A stretch of DNA of 64,000 bases from Gemmatimonadales bacterium (GTDB lineage: Bacteria; Gemmatimonadota; Gemmatimonadetes; Gemmatimonadales; GWC2-71-9): assembly GCA_020633775.1 (NCBI GenBank), contig JACKDA010000001.1, positions 222,441-286,440 on the forward strand, in the 5' to 3' direction. A model generated the notes under the pieces. The model ran no database searches and was not told where the DNA came from. It was given only the letters and a program-made list of their open reading frames with translations. How positions within the stretch are numbered: the stretch's first letter is position 1; each line of letters opens with the position of its first letter. This document shows, one piece after another, positions 8,804 to 17,914 of the stretch. The translations under genes were made by a program, and so were the position numbers.

Positions 8804-10494
8804 CGACCCCGACCGATCGCGACGAGCTGCTCGAGCGCCTCCGCACGCGCGAGGCCGAAATCGCCGACCTGCGCACGCGGCTGGCGGCATGGGAGGCCGC
8901 CCAGGCCGGCCAGCCGGTCCGTCGCGACACCGACTTCACCTCGCTCAGCGGCCGCGAGCTGGCGCCGGTGTACACCGCGCTCGATGCGGCGGGACCGCTG
9001 GAGCTGCCGGGCGAGTACCCCTACACCCGCGGCATCCACCCGACGATGTACCGCGGGCGGCTCTGGACCATGCGGCAGTTCGCCGGGTTCGGCACCGCCG
9101 AGGACACCAACCGCCGCTACAAGTTCCTGCTGGAGCGGGGGCAGACCGGGCTGTCGGTCGCGTTCGATTTCCCGACGCTGATGGGATACGACGGCGACCA
9201 TCCGCGCAGCGAGGGCGAGGTCGGGAAGTGCGGCGTGGCGATCTCCTCGCTCGCCGACATGGAGACCCTCTTCGACGGGATTCCGCTCGACCAGGTCTCG
9301 GTCTCGATGACGATCAACGGACCGGCGGCGATGCTGTTCTGCTTCTTCGTCGCCGCCGCCGAGAAGCAGGGCGTGCCGCTGGCGCGGCTGCAGGGGACGG
9401 TCCAGAACGACATCCTCAAGGAGTTCGTCGCGCAGCACGCCTGGATCTACCCGGTCGAGCCGTCGCTCAAGCTGATCGTCGACATGTTCGAGTGGTCGGC
9501 CGAGCACACGCCGAAGTGGAACTCGATCTCGATCTCGGGCTACCACATCCGCGAGGCCGGCGCCACCGCGGCCCAGGAACTCGCCTTCACGCTGCTCAAC
9601 GGCTTCACCTACGTCGAGCGCGGGATCGCGCGTGGCCTCGACGTCGACGCGTTCGCGCCGCGGCTCTCGTTCTTCTGGGACGTGCACAGCGACTTCTTCG
9701 AGGAGATCGCCAAGCTGCGCGCCGCGCGCCGGATCTGGGCCCGACACCTGCGGGAGCGCTACGGCGCGACCGACGACCGCTCGCTCAAGATGCGCTTCCA
9801 CTGCCAGACGGCGGGCGTCTCGCTCACGGCCCAGCAGCCGCTGAACAACGTGGCGCGGGTCGCCTACCAGGCGATGGCCGCGGTCCTCGGCGGGACGCAG
9901 TCGCTGCACACCAACGCGCTCGACGAGACCCTCGCGCTCCCGACCGAGACGGCGGTGCGGGTCGCGCTCCGGACCCAGCAGATCCTGGCCCACGAGACCG
10001 GGGTCGCCAGTGTCGCCGACCCGCTCGGGGGCTCGTGGTACCTCGAGGCCCTGACCGACCGGCTCGAGGCCGAGGCCGAGGCGATCTTCGCGCAGGTCGC
10101 CGAGATGGGCGGCGTCGTGCCCGCGATCGAGGCGGGGTGGTTCCAGCGCGAGATCGCCCAGTCGGCCTCGCGGTTCCAGGTCGAGGTCGAGACCGGGAGC
10201 AAGACGGTGGTCGGGGTCAATGCGTTCGTCGAGGATCGCGAGGAGCCGATCGAGATCCTCAAGGTGGACGAGGCCGCCGAGCGGGCGCAGCGCGAGCGGA
10301 TGGCTCGCCTGCGCGCCAGCCGCGACGCGGACCTCGTGGCGGAGCGGCTGGCGGCGCTGGGCGAGGCGGCGCGCGAGGATCGCAACGTGATCCCGGCGAT
10401 GCTCGATTGTGCCCGCGCCTACTGCACGCTCCATGAGATCCGGCACGAGCTCGAGACGGTCTGGGGCGCGTACCGGGAACCCGTGTTCTTCTGA
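8800..10494 (+). CDS. B12-dependent acyl-CoA mutase, large subunit (isobutyryl-CoA mutase-like residues)
   Basis: 564 residues: the TIM-barrel substrate subunit of a split mutase, with a coiled-coil-like N-terminus (about 7-33). TMYRGRLWTMRQFAGFGTAEDTN and VSVSMTINGPA identify the family. Methylmalonyl-CoA mutase has Tyr in RQYAGF and Arg in the segment after NDILKEF; here these positions are Phe (F94) and Gln (Q212, FVAQHAWIYP). Phe/Gln is the pattern known for isobutyryl-CoA mutase, which interconverts isobutyryl- and n-butyryl-CoA. A routine methylmalonyl-CoA label is therefore doubtful. The B12-binding subunit is two genes downstream, separated from this one by an eRF1-like gene. Confidence 0.9.
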   Translation: MTTPTDRDELLERLRTREAEIADLRTRLAAWEAAQAGQPVRRDTDFTSLSGRELAPVYTALDAAGPLELPGEYPYTRGIHPTMYRGRLWTMRQFAGFGTAEDTNRRYKFLLERGQTGLSVAFDFPTLMGYDGDHPRSEGEVGKCGVAISSLADMETLFDGIPLDQVSVSMTINGPAAMLFCFFVAAAEKQGVPLARLQGTVQNDILKEFVAQHAWIYPVEPSLKLIVDMFEWSAEHTPKWNSISISGYHIREAGATAAQELAFTLLNGFTYVERGIARGLDVDAFAPRLSFFWDVHSDFFEEIAKLRAARRIWARHLRERYGATDDRSLKMRFHCQTAGVSLTAQQPLNNVARVAYQAMAAVLGGTQSLHTNALDETLALPTETAVRVALRTQQILAHETGVASVADPLGGSWYLEALTDRLEAEAEAIFAQVAEMGGVVPAIEAGWFQREIAQSASRFQVEVETGSKTVVGVNAFVEDREEPIEILKVDEAAERAQRERMARLRASRDADLVAERLAALGEAAREDRNVIPAMLDCARAYCTLHEIRHELETVWGAYREPVFF

Positions 10495-10512
10495 CCTGCA
10501 AAGGACGACCCG

Positions 10513-11658
10513 ATGGCCACCGCACGGACCAAGCCGAGCGATCGTGACCTGCTGACGATGCAGCCGGGGAAGCACCCGGTTGTCACCTGCTACCTGAAGA
10601 TCGAGCCGCGCGACCGGGTGCGGCGCAAGTACCTCACGAAGGTCAAGAACCGCGTCAAGCAGCTCGAGTACGGCCTCCCGTCGCTGGGCTGGGACAAGCC
10701 GCAGCAGGAGGCCATCAAGGCCGACCTCAAGCGGATCCTCGACTTCCTCGGGGACACCACCAAGCTCCCCGCGTCGCCGGGCGTCGCGATCTTCGCCTCG
10801 AAGGGCCAGAAGCTCTTCGAGGTGCGGCCGCTGCCCAAGGTGCATCGCAGCCGGCTCGCGGTCGATCGCACCCCGCTCGTCCGCGAACTTGCCGCGACCG
10901 AGGAGGAGTTCGGGCGCCTGTTCACGGTGGTCCTCGATCGCGCCAGCGCGCTGATCTGGGAGGTCACCGCCTGGGACGCCACCGTGGTCCGCAAGGTGGC
11001 GAGCGAGGTCAGCCGCGGCAGCCGACCGGGCTCCCGCGAGGACTGGGCGGCCGAGCACACCTACCACAACCGGATCCAGAACGAGAAGCGGCGGCACCTC
11101 GAGGCCGTGGCCCGGGCGCTGTTCGAGGTCGATCGACGCGCGCCCGGCCACCAGATCGTCCTCGTCGGCAGCGGCAGCGAGGCCAGCGCGCTGGAACCGT
11201 TCCTGCACAACTACCTCGCCGATCGGTTGATCGGCGTGGCGAAGCTGGCGATGAAGGATGCCACGCCGGCCGCCGTCCACCAGCTCACCATGGACGTGCG
11301 CGAGGCGCACGCCCGCGCGTCCGAGTTCCGGCACGCGGAGGAACTCCAGGAGGGGCTCGGGACCGGCTGGGCCGTGCGGGGGATGCGCGACACGCTCGAG
11401 GCCCTCGGCAAGGGCCAGGTGCGGACGCTGCTCGTCGACGAGCAGGCCGCCCGTCCCGGCTTCCGCTCGATGGCCACCGGTCGGCTCGCGATCGGGGCGG
11501 TCGAGCTGCGGAGCGACGGCGACGTCGTGCCGACGCTCGATGTCGTCGATGATGCGATCGAGGAGGCCCTGCGCCAGCGCGTGGCGCTGGACGTGGTCCA
11601 TGATGCCGACGCGGCCGCGGAGCTCGACGGGATGGCCGCCCTGCTGCGCTTCAAGTGA
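10513..11658 (+). CDS. Bacterial archaeo-eukaryotic release factor-like (eRF1/baeRF family) protein
   Basis: 381 residues. The three-part layout fits eRF1-like proteins: an N-terminal region opening VVTCYLKIEPRDRVRRKYL, a middle RNase H-like domain (FTVVLDRASALIWEVTAWD and the HTYHNRIQNEKRRHLEAVARALFEV helix), and a C-terminal domain with EALGKGQVRTLLVDEQAARPGF and the closing AALLRF. Bacterial members are called baeRF and are thought to act on ribosomes or tRNA, but their roles are mostly unknown. No GGQ tripeptide is visible. The gene sits between the two subunits of the mutase, 18 bases after one and 15 before the other, so it is co-transcribed with them. Confidence 0.72.
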   Translation: MATARTKPSDRDLLTMQPGKHPVVTCYLKIEPRDRVRRKYLTKVKNRVKQLEYGLPSLGWDKPQQEAIKADLKRILDFLGDTTKLPASPGVAIFASKGQKLFEVRPLPKVHRSRLAVDRTPLVRELAATEEEFGRLFTVVLDRASALIWEVTAWDATVVRKVASEVSRGSRPGSREDWAAEHTYHNRIQNEKRRHLEAVARALFEVDRRAPGHQIVLVGSGSEASALEPFLHNYLADRLIGVAKLAMKDATPAAVHQLTMDVREAHARASEFRHAEELQEGLGTGWAVRGMRDTLEALGKGQVRTLLVDEQAARPGFRSMATGRLAIGAVELRSDGDVVPTLDVVDDAIEEALRQRVALDVVHDADAAAELDGMAALLRFK

Positions 11659-11673
11659 CCGGAGACTGACACG

Positions 11674-12108
11674 ATGATGGTTGCCGCCGATCCTGCACCG
11701 CTCTCCCGGCCGATCCGGGTGCTCGTCGCGAAGCCCGGCCTCGACGGTCACGACCGCGGCGCCAAGGTCGTCGCCGCCGCGCTGCGCGATGCCGGGATGG
11801 AGGTCATCTACACCGGGCTCCACCAGACGCCCGAGATGATCGCCACCGCCGCGGTGCAGGAGGACGTCGATGTCGTGGGGCTCTCGATCCTCTCGGGGGC
11901 GCACATGACACTCTTCCCGCGGGTGCGGGCGCTGCTCGACGAGATGGGGCGCGCCGACATCCTCCTCACCGGCGGCGGCATCATCCCGGACGAGGACATG
12001 GCGGCGCTCGCGGCGCGGGGCATCGGGACGCTGTTCGGTCCCGGGACGCCGACCGGCGACCTGGTCGCCTACATCCAGGGGTGGGCGCGCACCTCGCTCA
12101 GGCCCTGA
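11674..12108 (+). CDS. B12-binding small subunit of the acyl-CoA mutase
   Basis: 144 residues, a stand-alone cobalamin-binding domain. The motif DGHDRG supplies the DxHxxG signature, with H26 as the lower cobalt ligand, and GLSILSGAH and LLTGGGIIP are the other nucleotide-tail contacts. It matches the size of IcmB, HcmB and archaeal mutase small subunits. With the large subunit at 8800-10494 it would form a heterotetrameric carbon-skeleton mutase. A GTG-started carboxylase gene begins 3 bases after its stop. Confidence 0.94.
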   Translation: MMVAADPAPLSRPIRVLVAKPGLDGHDRGAKVVAAALRDAGMEVIYTGLHQTPEMIATAAVQEDVDVVGLSILSGAHMTLFPRVRALLDEMGRADILLTGGGIIPDEDMAALAARGIGTLFGPGTPTGDLVAYIQGWARTSLRP

Positions 12109-12111
12109 GCG

Positions 12112-13734
12112 GTGGGCGCCGAGACCCCTGAGACCGGTCGCCTCCGCGAGCTGACCGCCGAGTACCGCGTGCTGGCCGAGCGGCTGCGCGCGGGCGGCGG
12201 CCCGGCGCGCGTGCGGCGCATGCACGAGCGCGGCCAGCTCGCCCCGCGCGAGCGGGTCGCCGCGCTGCTCGATCCCGAGTCGCCCTGGTTCGAGATCGGC
12301 CTCCTCGTGGCGCACGATCAGTACGATGGCGATGCGCCCGCGGCAGGGGTGATCACCGGCGTCGGCGTCGTCGCGGGACGCGAGGTGGTGGTCGTCGCCA
12401 ATGACGCCACCGTGAAGGCGGGCGCCTGGTGGCCGGAGACGATCACCAAGATCCTCCGGGCGCAGGAGGTCGCGATGCGCCAGCGGATCCCGATCGTCTA
12501 TCTCGTCGACTCCGCCGGCGTGAACCTCCCCTACCAGGGCGGCGTCTTCCCCGGCCAGTACGGTGCCGCACGGATCTTCTACTACAACTCGCTCATGCGC
12601 CGCTACCTCCGCGTCCCGCAGGTCGCGGCGGTGATGGGGAGCTGCATCGCCGGCGGGGCGTACCTGCCGGCGCTCTCCGACGTGATCTTCATGGTCGAGG
12701 GCACCTCCTTCATGGGGCTCGGCGGCCCGAACCTCGTGAAGGGCGCCACCGGCCAGACCGTCGACGGCGAACTGCTGGGGGGCGCGCGCACCCACACCGA
12801 GACGAGCGGCGTGGCGCACTACCGCGCGGCCGACGACGCCGAGTGCCTCGCGCGCCTGCGCGAGTACATCGGCCGGCTGCCACACCCGCCGGCCCAGGCG
12901 GCCCGCGGGGAGGCACTCCCGCCCGCCCGCGACCCGATGGCGCTGTACGACCTGTTGCCCCACGACCATCGCCTCTCCTACGACATGCGCGACGTCTTCG
13001 CCACCCTGTTCGACGACGGCGCCTTCGACGAGTTCCAGCCCGACCGGGCCGGCGAGATGCTCTGTGGTCATGCCCGCATCGCGGGGTGGCCGGTGGCGGT
13101 GATCGCCAACCAGCGCGGCCTGATCAAGGGGCGACCCGGCGAGCGTCCGCGGTTCGGCGGGATCGTCTATGCCGAGAGCGCGGAGAAGGTCGCGTTCTTC
13201 ATCGAGACCGCGAACCGCGAGGGGATCCCGATCCTGTTCGTGCAGGACGTGAGCGGGTTCATGGTCGGTCCCGAGGCGGAGCACGAGGGGATCATCCGCG
13301 CCGGCGCGCACCTCGTCGAGGCGATGGCGACGACCCGGGTCCCCAAGCTGGTGCTGACGGTGAACCACGCCTCCGGCGCGGGCTACTACGCGATGGCCGG
13401 ACAGGGATTCGATCCCGACTTCATCGTGTCGTGGCCCACCGGGCGCATGGCGGTCATGGAGGGCGAGAGCGCCGTCATGGCGGTGCACGGTCCGGCGCTG
13501 CAGAAGGCCAAGGCGGCGGGAACCGACCCCGAACCCGCGGTGGCCGCCGCGGTCGAGCAGATGCGGGCCGACTACGAGGCGCAGCTCGACGCGCGCCACG
13601 CCGCGGCGCGCGGGTTCGTCGACGCACTCGTCGCACCCGAGGACACGCGCGACACCCTCGCCTTCCTGTTGCGGGTGGTGTCCCGCAACCCCGGCTCCCA
13701 CCTCGGCCCGTTCGTGCTCGACCAGACGAGCTGA
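12112..13734 (+). CDS. Acyl-CoA carboxylase carboxyltransferase (beta) subunit, MccB/AtuC-like
   Basis: 540 residues from a GTG start. Two crotonase-like halves are present: MGSCIAGGAYLPALSD in the N half and NHASGAGYYAMAG in the C half provide the paired oxyanion holes. The GAWWPETITKILRAQEVA and YLVDSAGVNLP segments resemble methylcrotonyl- and geranyl-CoA carboxylase beta chains more than propionyl-CoA carboxylase. The reaction moves CO2 from biotin to a beta-methyl enoyl-CoA. No biotin carboxylase or biotin carrier subunit is in the window, so the partner must be elsewhere. It follows the mutase small subunit by 3 bases and overlaps the next gene by 1 base. Confidence 0.88.
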   Translation: MGAETPETGRLRELTAEYRVLAERLRAGGGPARVRRMHERGQLAPRERVAALLDPESPWFEIGLLVAHDQYDGDAPAAGVITGVGVVAGREVVVVANDATVKAGAWWPETITKILRAQEVAMRQRIPIVYLVDSAGVNLPYQGGVFPGQYGAARIFYYNSLMRRYLRVPQVAAVMGSCIAGGAYLPALSDVIFMVEGTSFMGLGGPNLVKGATGQTVDGELLGGARTHTETSGVAHYRAADDAECLARLREYIGRLPHPPAQAARGEALPPARDPMALYDLLPHDHRLSYDMRDVFATLFDDGAFDEFQPDRAGEMLCGHARIAGWPVAVIANQRGLIKGRPGERPRFGGIVYAESAEKVAFFIETANREGIPILFVQDVSGFMVGPEAEHEGIIRAGAHLVEAMATTRVPKLVLTVNHASGAGYYAMAGQGFDPDFIVSWPTGRMAVMEGESAVMAVHGPALQKAKAAGTDPEPAVAAAVEQMRADYEAQLDARHAAARGFVDALVAPEDTRDTLAFLLRVVSRNPGSHLGPFVLDQTS

Positions 13735-16544
13735 TGCGCCGGGCCGCCCGCTGGCTGCTGCCGTGCCTCGTCGGCTGCGGTGGGACCGTGGGTCCCGCGG
13801 CGGCGCCGCCCGCGCCGGTCCTTCACGCGGTCGCCGCCGCCCCGCGCGTGGCGGCCATCGCCCCCGATCGTCGCGACGCCGCGGTCGCGGCGTACCGGGC
13901 GGGGCTGATGCCGCTCCACGCCACCGGCGTGCTCGCCTTCCGGCAACTGCATCCCGGCCGCGACGGCCGCGGGGTGCTCATCGGGATCCTCGACAGCGGC
14001 ATCGATCCCTCGGTGCCCGGGCTGCAGCGGACCCCCGAGGGGCGCCCGAAGATCGTCGACCTGCGCGACTTCAGCGGCGAGGGTCGGGTCCACCTCGAAC
14101 GCGCGGTGTCGCGGGGGGACACGATCGTGGTGGGGCCGCACCGGGTGCGCGGCGCCTCGCGAGTCGTCGCGCTCTCGGCGGGGCAGGCATGGGCCGGGCT
14201 GGTGGAGGAACCGCGCTTCGGCGATGACGCCAGCGCCGACTTCAACGGCGACGGGTCCGTCGACGATTCGCTCGTCGTCGTGGTCGCGCGATCGACCGGC
14301 GGCTGGTTCCTCCTCACCGACACCAACGGGGATGGCACCCTCGCCGATGAGCGCCCGATCCGCGACTTCCGCGTGAACCGCGAGTGGTTCGGCTGGTCCG
14401 GCGCGGCCGCTCCGCGCACCGCGATCGCGGTGAATCTCGACGACAGCCTCGGCGTGCCGCGCCTCGACCTGGTGATGGACACTGATGGTCACGGGACCCA
14501 TGTGGCGGGCATCGCAGCCGGCCACGAACTGTATGGCGTGCCGGGATTCGACGGCGTGGCGCCCGGCGCGGAACTGCTGGGGCTCAAGATCGCGAACAAC
14601 GCCGACGGCGGCATCACCACCAATGGCTCGATCGTGCGGGCCATCGCCTGGGCGATCGATTGCGCCGCGGCGCGCAACCAGCCGCTGGTGCTGAATCTCT
14701 CCTTCGGGGTCGGGAACCAGCACGAGGGGACGGCGCGCATCGACGCGCTGGTCGATTCGATCCTCGGCGCCAACCCCGGCGTGCTGATGACCGTCTCGAC
14801 CAACAACGACGGACCCGGGCTCAGCACGCTCGGGTTCCCCGCGAGCGCGTCGCGGGTGCTCTCGGTCGGCGCGACGCTGCCACTGGTGTTCACCGGGTTG
14901 AGTCCGGACGCGCCCGAGCCCGATCCCGTCGCCGTGTTTTCCTCGCGGGGCGGGGAACGCGCCGGCCCGGACGTCGTGGCCCCCGGGACCGCGTGGTCCA
15001 CCGTCCCCCGGTTCGACGCGGGCCACGAGGAGAAGAGCGGGACCTCGATGGCCGCGCCCCACGTGGCCGGGCTCGCCGCCCGGCTGCTGAGCGGTCCCTG
15101 GGACGACGCCGCACGCCCGACCGCACTGGCTCTCGCCCAGGCGCTGCAGGCCACCGCCCGCCCGATCCCCGACGCGTCGGTGCTCGACCAGGGGGCGGGC
15201 GTGCCGGATCTCTCCGCGGCCGCACGCTGGCTCGCCGTCCCACGCGACGTGCCGGACCTCGTCGCCGCCCCCGTGGACCAGCCGGAGCACGATGCCATCT
15301 GGTTCGACGGTGAGGTGCTGCCCGAGCGGATCATCCTCCGCCTCGCCAGGCGGGATGGCGGGCCCGATCTGGCCGTGCGGCTCCGCAGCACGGTGCCCTG
15401 GCTCGTCATCGAACGTGGCAGCGTCCAGACCGTCGATTCCGCGGCGGGGCTCACGGTGCCGCTGCGGATCGACCCCGCCTCGCACCTCACCCCCGGCGTC
15501 CGGATCGGCACGGTGCTGGTCGAGGCCGCGGCCGACGAGGGACTCGGGGTCCTGCTCCGGGTGCCCGTCACGATCCGGCGGCCGATGCCCCCTGGCCGCG
15601 CGGTGCGCACCGTGGTCGCGATGCAGTCGGGCCAGACCGGCCGCGAGACCTTCGACGCCGACAGTGCGCGGGGGCTGCGCGTGCAGGTCGAGACGCTCTC
15701 GCGCGACGGACTCGCCTTCATCGCGCTGCACGAACCGGGTGGGGCGCCGAGTCGCGGGATGCCCGCGACGACGGCGGGATACGCCGACGACGCGGGAATC
15801 CTCGAGCTCGACGCCCGGGATGTGATCCGTGGCCGATACGAGGTCGCCGTCGTGGCACCACCCACCAGCGGGGTGGCGGCGCGCATCGTCGTCGAGCAGG
15901 CACCACTCCGCCTTGCCGGGGTCCTGCGCGGCGATTCCCTCGGCATCATCGCGACCCCGATCGGGAGCACGCCGGTGGACGCCGAGCTGCGGGCCGAGCT
16001 CGTCGGGGGATGGTGGCGTGGCCTCATCTCCGGGAGCTCCGCTCATCCGACGGTGCTCGCCCTCCCGGTTCCGGCGTGGGCCGCCGAGGTGACACTCGAC
16101 CTGGCGATGGATCCTGCGGAATGGGCCCGAATCACCGATCTCGGCGTGACGCTCCGCGATCGCGACGGCCGGTTGCTCCAGGCCTCCCCGCTGACCTTCG
16201 CGTTCGGGCGGGTGCGCTTCACCCCGCCGGCGACGGTCCGCGGCGACACGGTGTACGTTGCGCTGTCCCCGGCGGCTGCCGCGGCGGACGCCGAGGTGAC
16301 ATGGCACCTCGAGGTCGAGGCCCGGTACCGGTTGGCGTCGCCCGCCGACGTGGCGGGGGACCGGCACGTCACGGTCACGTTGACGCCGGGCACCCCGCGC
16401 GCGGTGGAGATCGGGACCGTGCGTTGGCCGGTGGCGCCCGGCACGGGGGTCCGGCCGCTGGTGCGGATCCGGGCCCGGGTCGCCGCGGGGGCCGAATGGA
16501 CGCATGAACTCGCCCTCGAGGCGGAAAGGGATGAGGTGCAATGA
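13734..16544 (+). CDS. Subtilisin-like serine protease (S8), predicted lipoprotein
   Basis: 936 residues. The N-terminus has two arginines, a short hydrophobic run and an LVGC lipobox with C15 as the lipidation site. The catalytic triad is clear: D87 (GILDSGID), H253 (DTDGHGTHVAG) and S438 (KSGTSMAAPH). Between D and H is a 165-residue insert with Asp-rich, calcium-binding-like loops (DFNGDGSVDD, DTNGDGTLAD). About 490 residues of beta-rich extension follow the protease domain, a layout recalling tripeptidyl-peptidase II-type subtilases. The start overlaps the carboxylase stop by 1 base, and the stop overlaps AtuA by 4, so a secreted protease is embedded in a cytosolic acyl-CoA operon, which is odd. 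Confidence 0.9.
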   Translation: MRRAARWLLPCLVGCGGTVGPAAAPPAPVLHAVAAAPRVAAIAPDRRDAAVAAYRAGLMPLHATGVLAFRQLHPGRDGRGVLIGILDSGIDPSVPGLQRTPEGRPKIVDLRDFSGEGRVHLERAVSRGDTIVVGPHRVRGASRVVALSAGQAWAGLVEEPRFGDDASADFNGDGSVDDSLVVVVARSTGGWFLLTDTNGDGTLADERPIRDFRVNREWFGWSGAAAPRTAIAVNLDDSLGVPRLDLVMDTDGHGTHVAGIAAGHELYGVPGFDGVAPGAELLGLKIANNADGGITTNGSIVRAIAWAIDCAAARNQPLVLNLSFGVGNQHEGTARIDALVDSILGANPGVLMTVSTNNDGPGLSTLGFPASASRVLSVGATLPLVFTGLSPDAPEPDPVAVFSSRGGERAGPDVVAPGTAWSTVPRFDAGHEEKSGTSMAAPHVAGLAARLLSGPWDDAARPTALALAQALQATARPIPDASVLDQGAGVPDLSAAARWLAVPRDVPDLVAAPVDQPEHDAIWFDGEVLPERIILRLARRDGGPDLAVRLRSTVPWLVIERGSVQTVDSAAGLTVPLRIDPASHLTPGVRIGTVLVEAAADEGLGVLLRVPVTIRRPMPPGRAVRTVVAMQSGQTGRETFDADSARGLRVQVETLSRDGLAFIALHEPGGAPSRGMPATTAGYADDAGILELDARDVIRGRYEVAVVAPPTSGVAARIVVEQAPLRLAGVLRGDSLGIIATPIGSTPVDAELRAELVGGWWRGLISGSSAHPTVLALPVPAWAAEVTLDLAMDPAEWARITDLGVTLRDRDGRLLQASPLTFAFGRVRFTPPATVRGDTVYVALSPAAAAADAEVTWHLEVEARYRLASPADVAGDRHVTVTLTPGTPRAVEIGTVRWPVAPGTGVRPLVRIRARVAAGAEWTHELALEAERDEVQ

Positions 16545-17914
16545 AGGCCGACCGGACGGTGCGGATCGCGAGCGGGCAGGGATTCTGGGGCGATTGGCTC
16601 GAGGCGCCCGTGCGCCAGGTGCAGGGGGGCGAGATCGACTACCTCGTGCTCGACTACCTCGCCGAGGTCACGATGTCGATCCTGCAGAAGCAGCGCAGCC
16701 GCGATCCCGCCATGGGCTACGCGCGCGACTTCGTGACCATGATCGAGCGCATCCTGCCCGACATCGCCGATCGCGGCGTGCGGGTGATCTCGAATGCCGG
16801 TGGCGTGAACCCGCGCGCCTGTGCCGAGGCCGTGCGGCGCGCCGCCGACGCCGCCGGCGTCGGCGATCGGGTGCGGATCGCCCTCGTGGTCGGCGACGAC
16901 CTGCTGCCGCGACTCGACGAGTTGCTCGCCGGTGGTGAGCCGTTCACGAACATGGACACCGGACGCCCGCTCAGCGACGCGCGCGAGCACGTCCGCGCCG
17001 CGAACGCCTACCTCGGCATGCGGCCGGTGGTCGAGGCCCTCGAGGCGGGGGCCAACATCGTGATCACCGGACGGGTCACCGACACCGGGCTCACCCTCGG
17101 CCCGCTGGTCCACGAGTTCGGCTGGTCGCACGACGACTGGGATCGCATCGCTGCGGGCACCGTGGCGGGCCACATCCTCGAGTGCGGCGCCCAGTCGAGC
17201 GGCGGCAACCTGCTGCGCGACTGGCGCAAGGTGAAGCGGCTGGAGGACGTCGGCTTCCCGATCGTCGAGGCCACCGCCGACGGTGCGTTCACCGTCACCA
17301 AGCATCCCGGGACCGGCGGCGTCGTGAACGTCGCGTCGGTCACCGAGCAGCTGGTCTACGAGATGGGCGATCCCACGATGTACATCACCCCCGACGGCGT
17401 GGCCGATTTCACCAGCATCCGGCTCGACCAGACCGGCCGCGATCGGGTCCGGGTGTCCGGGATCACCGGCGGCCCCCGGACCGACAAGCTGAAGGTGTCG
17501 GTCGCCTGGTTCTACGGCTACAAGGCGATCGGCTCGTTGGTCTATGCCTGGCCCGAGGCCCTCGACAAGGCGAAGGCGGCCGACAAGATCCTCCGCAAGC
17601 GCCTCAAGGCCCTCGGCCTGGAGTTCGAGCAGGTGCTCACCGAGTACGTCGGCGTGAACGCGACGCACGGCCGGCTCGCCGGCGACCCCGACCCCGACCT
17701 CGCGGAGGTGATGCTGCGCATCGGCGTCAGGGCCCGCGAACGCGCCCCGGTCGAGCGCTTCACGCGCGAGATCGCCCCGCTGGTGCTCACCGGCCCGCCG
17801 AGCGTCACGGGCTTCGCCGGCGGCCGGCCGCAGGTCGAGGAGATCGTCGCCTACTGGCCGGCGCTCGTCGACCGCACGCTCATCGAACCGTTCGTCACCG
17901 TGGAGATGGTCTGA
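16541..17914 (+). CDS. AtuA family (DUF1446) protein, main domain
   Basis: 457 residues matching the DUF1446/AtuA domain: RIASGQGFWGDWLEAP at the N-terminus, ISNAGGVNPRACAEAV, VITGRVTDTGLTLGP, and HILECGAQSSGGN. AtuA is needed for acyclic terpene (citronellol/geraniol) breakdown in Pseudomonas, but its reaction is unknown. In many bacteria this domain is fused to a small C-terminal domain; here that domain is the separate next gene. It overlaps the protease gene by 4 bases and the next gene by 1. Neighbouring carboxylase and hydratase genes fit a branched enoyl-CoA pathway. Confidence 0.88.
   Translation: MKADRTVRIASGQGFWGDWLEAPVRQVQGGEIDYLVLDYLAEVTMSILQKQRSRDPAMGYARDFVTMIERILPDIADRGVRVISNAGGVNPRACAEAVRRAADAAGVGDRVRIALVVGDDLLPRLDELLAGGEPFTNMDTGRPLSDAREHVRAANAYLGMRPVVEALEAGANIVITGRVTDTGLTLGPLVHEFGWSHDDWDRIAAGTVAGHILECGAQSSGGNLLRDWRKVKRLEDVGFPIVEATADGAFTVTKHPGTGGVVNVASVTEQLVYEMGDPTMYITPDGVADFTSIRLDQTGRDRVRVSGITGGPRTDKLKVSVAWFYGYKAIGSLVYAWPEALDKAKAADKILRKRLKALGLEFEQVLTEYVGVNATHGRLAGDPDPDLAEVMLRIGVRARERAPVERFTREIAPLVLTGPPSVTGFAGGRPQVEEIVAYWPALVDRTLIEPFVTVEMV

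Noticed and set aside
8749..13701. A 1650-codon open frame on the minus strand opposite the mutase operon
   Set aside because: It is a shadow of high-GC coding on the plus strand: no recognisable motif, composition dominated by Arg/Leu/Gly/Asp, and it covers five well-supported genes.
13572..16541. A 989-codon minus-strand open frame opposite the subtilase
   Set aside because: The plus-strand protein has an intact triad; the minus frame is low-complexity His/Arg/Gly-rich without domains.
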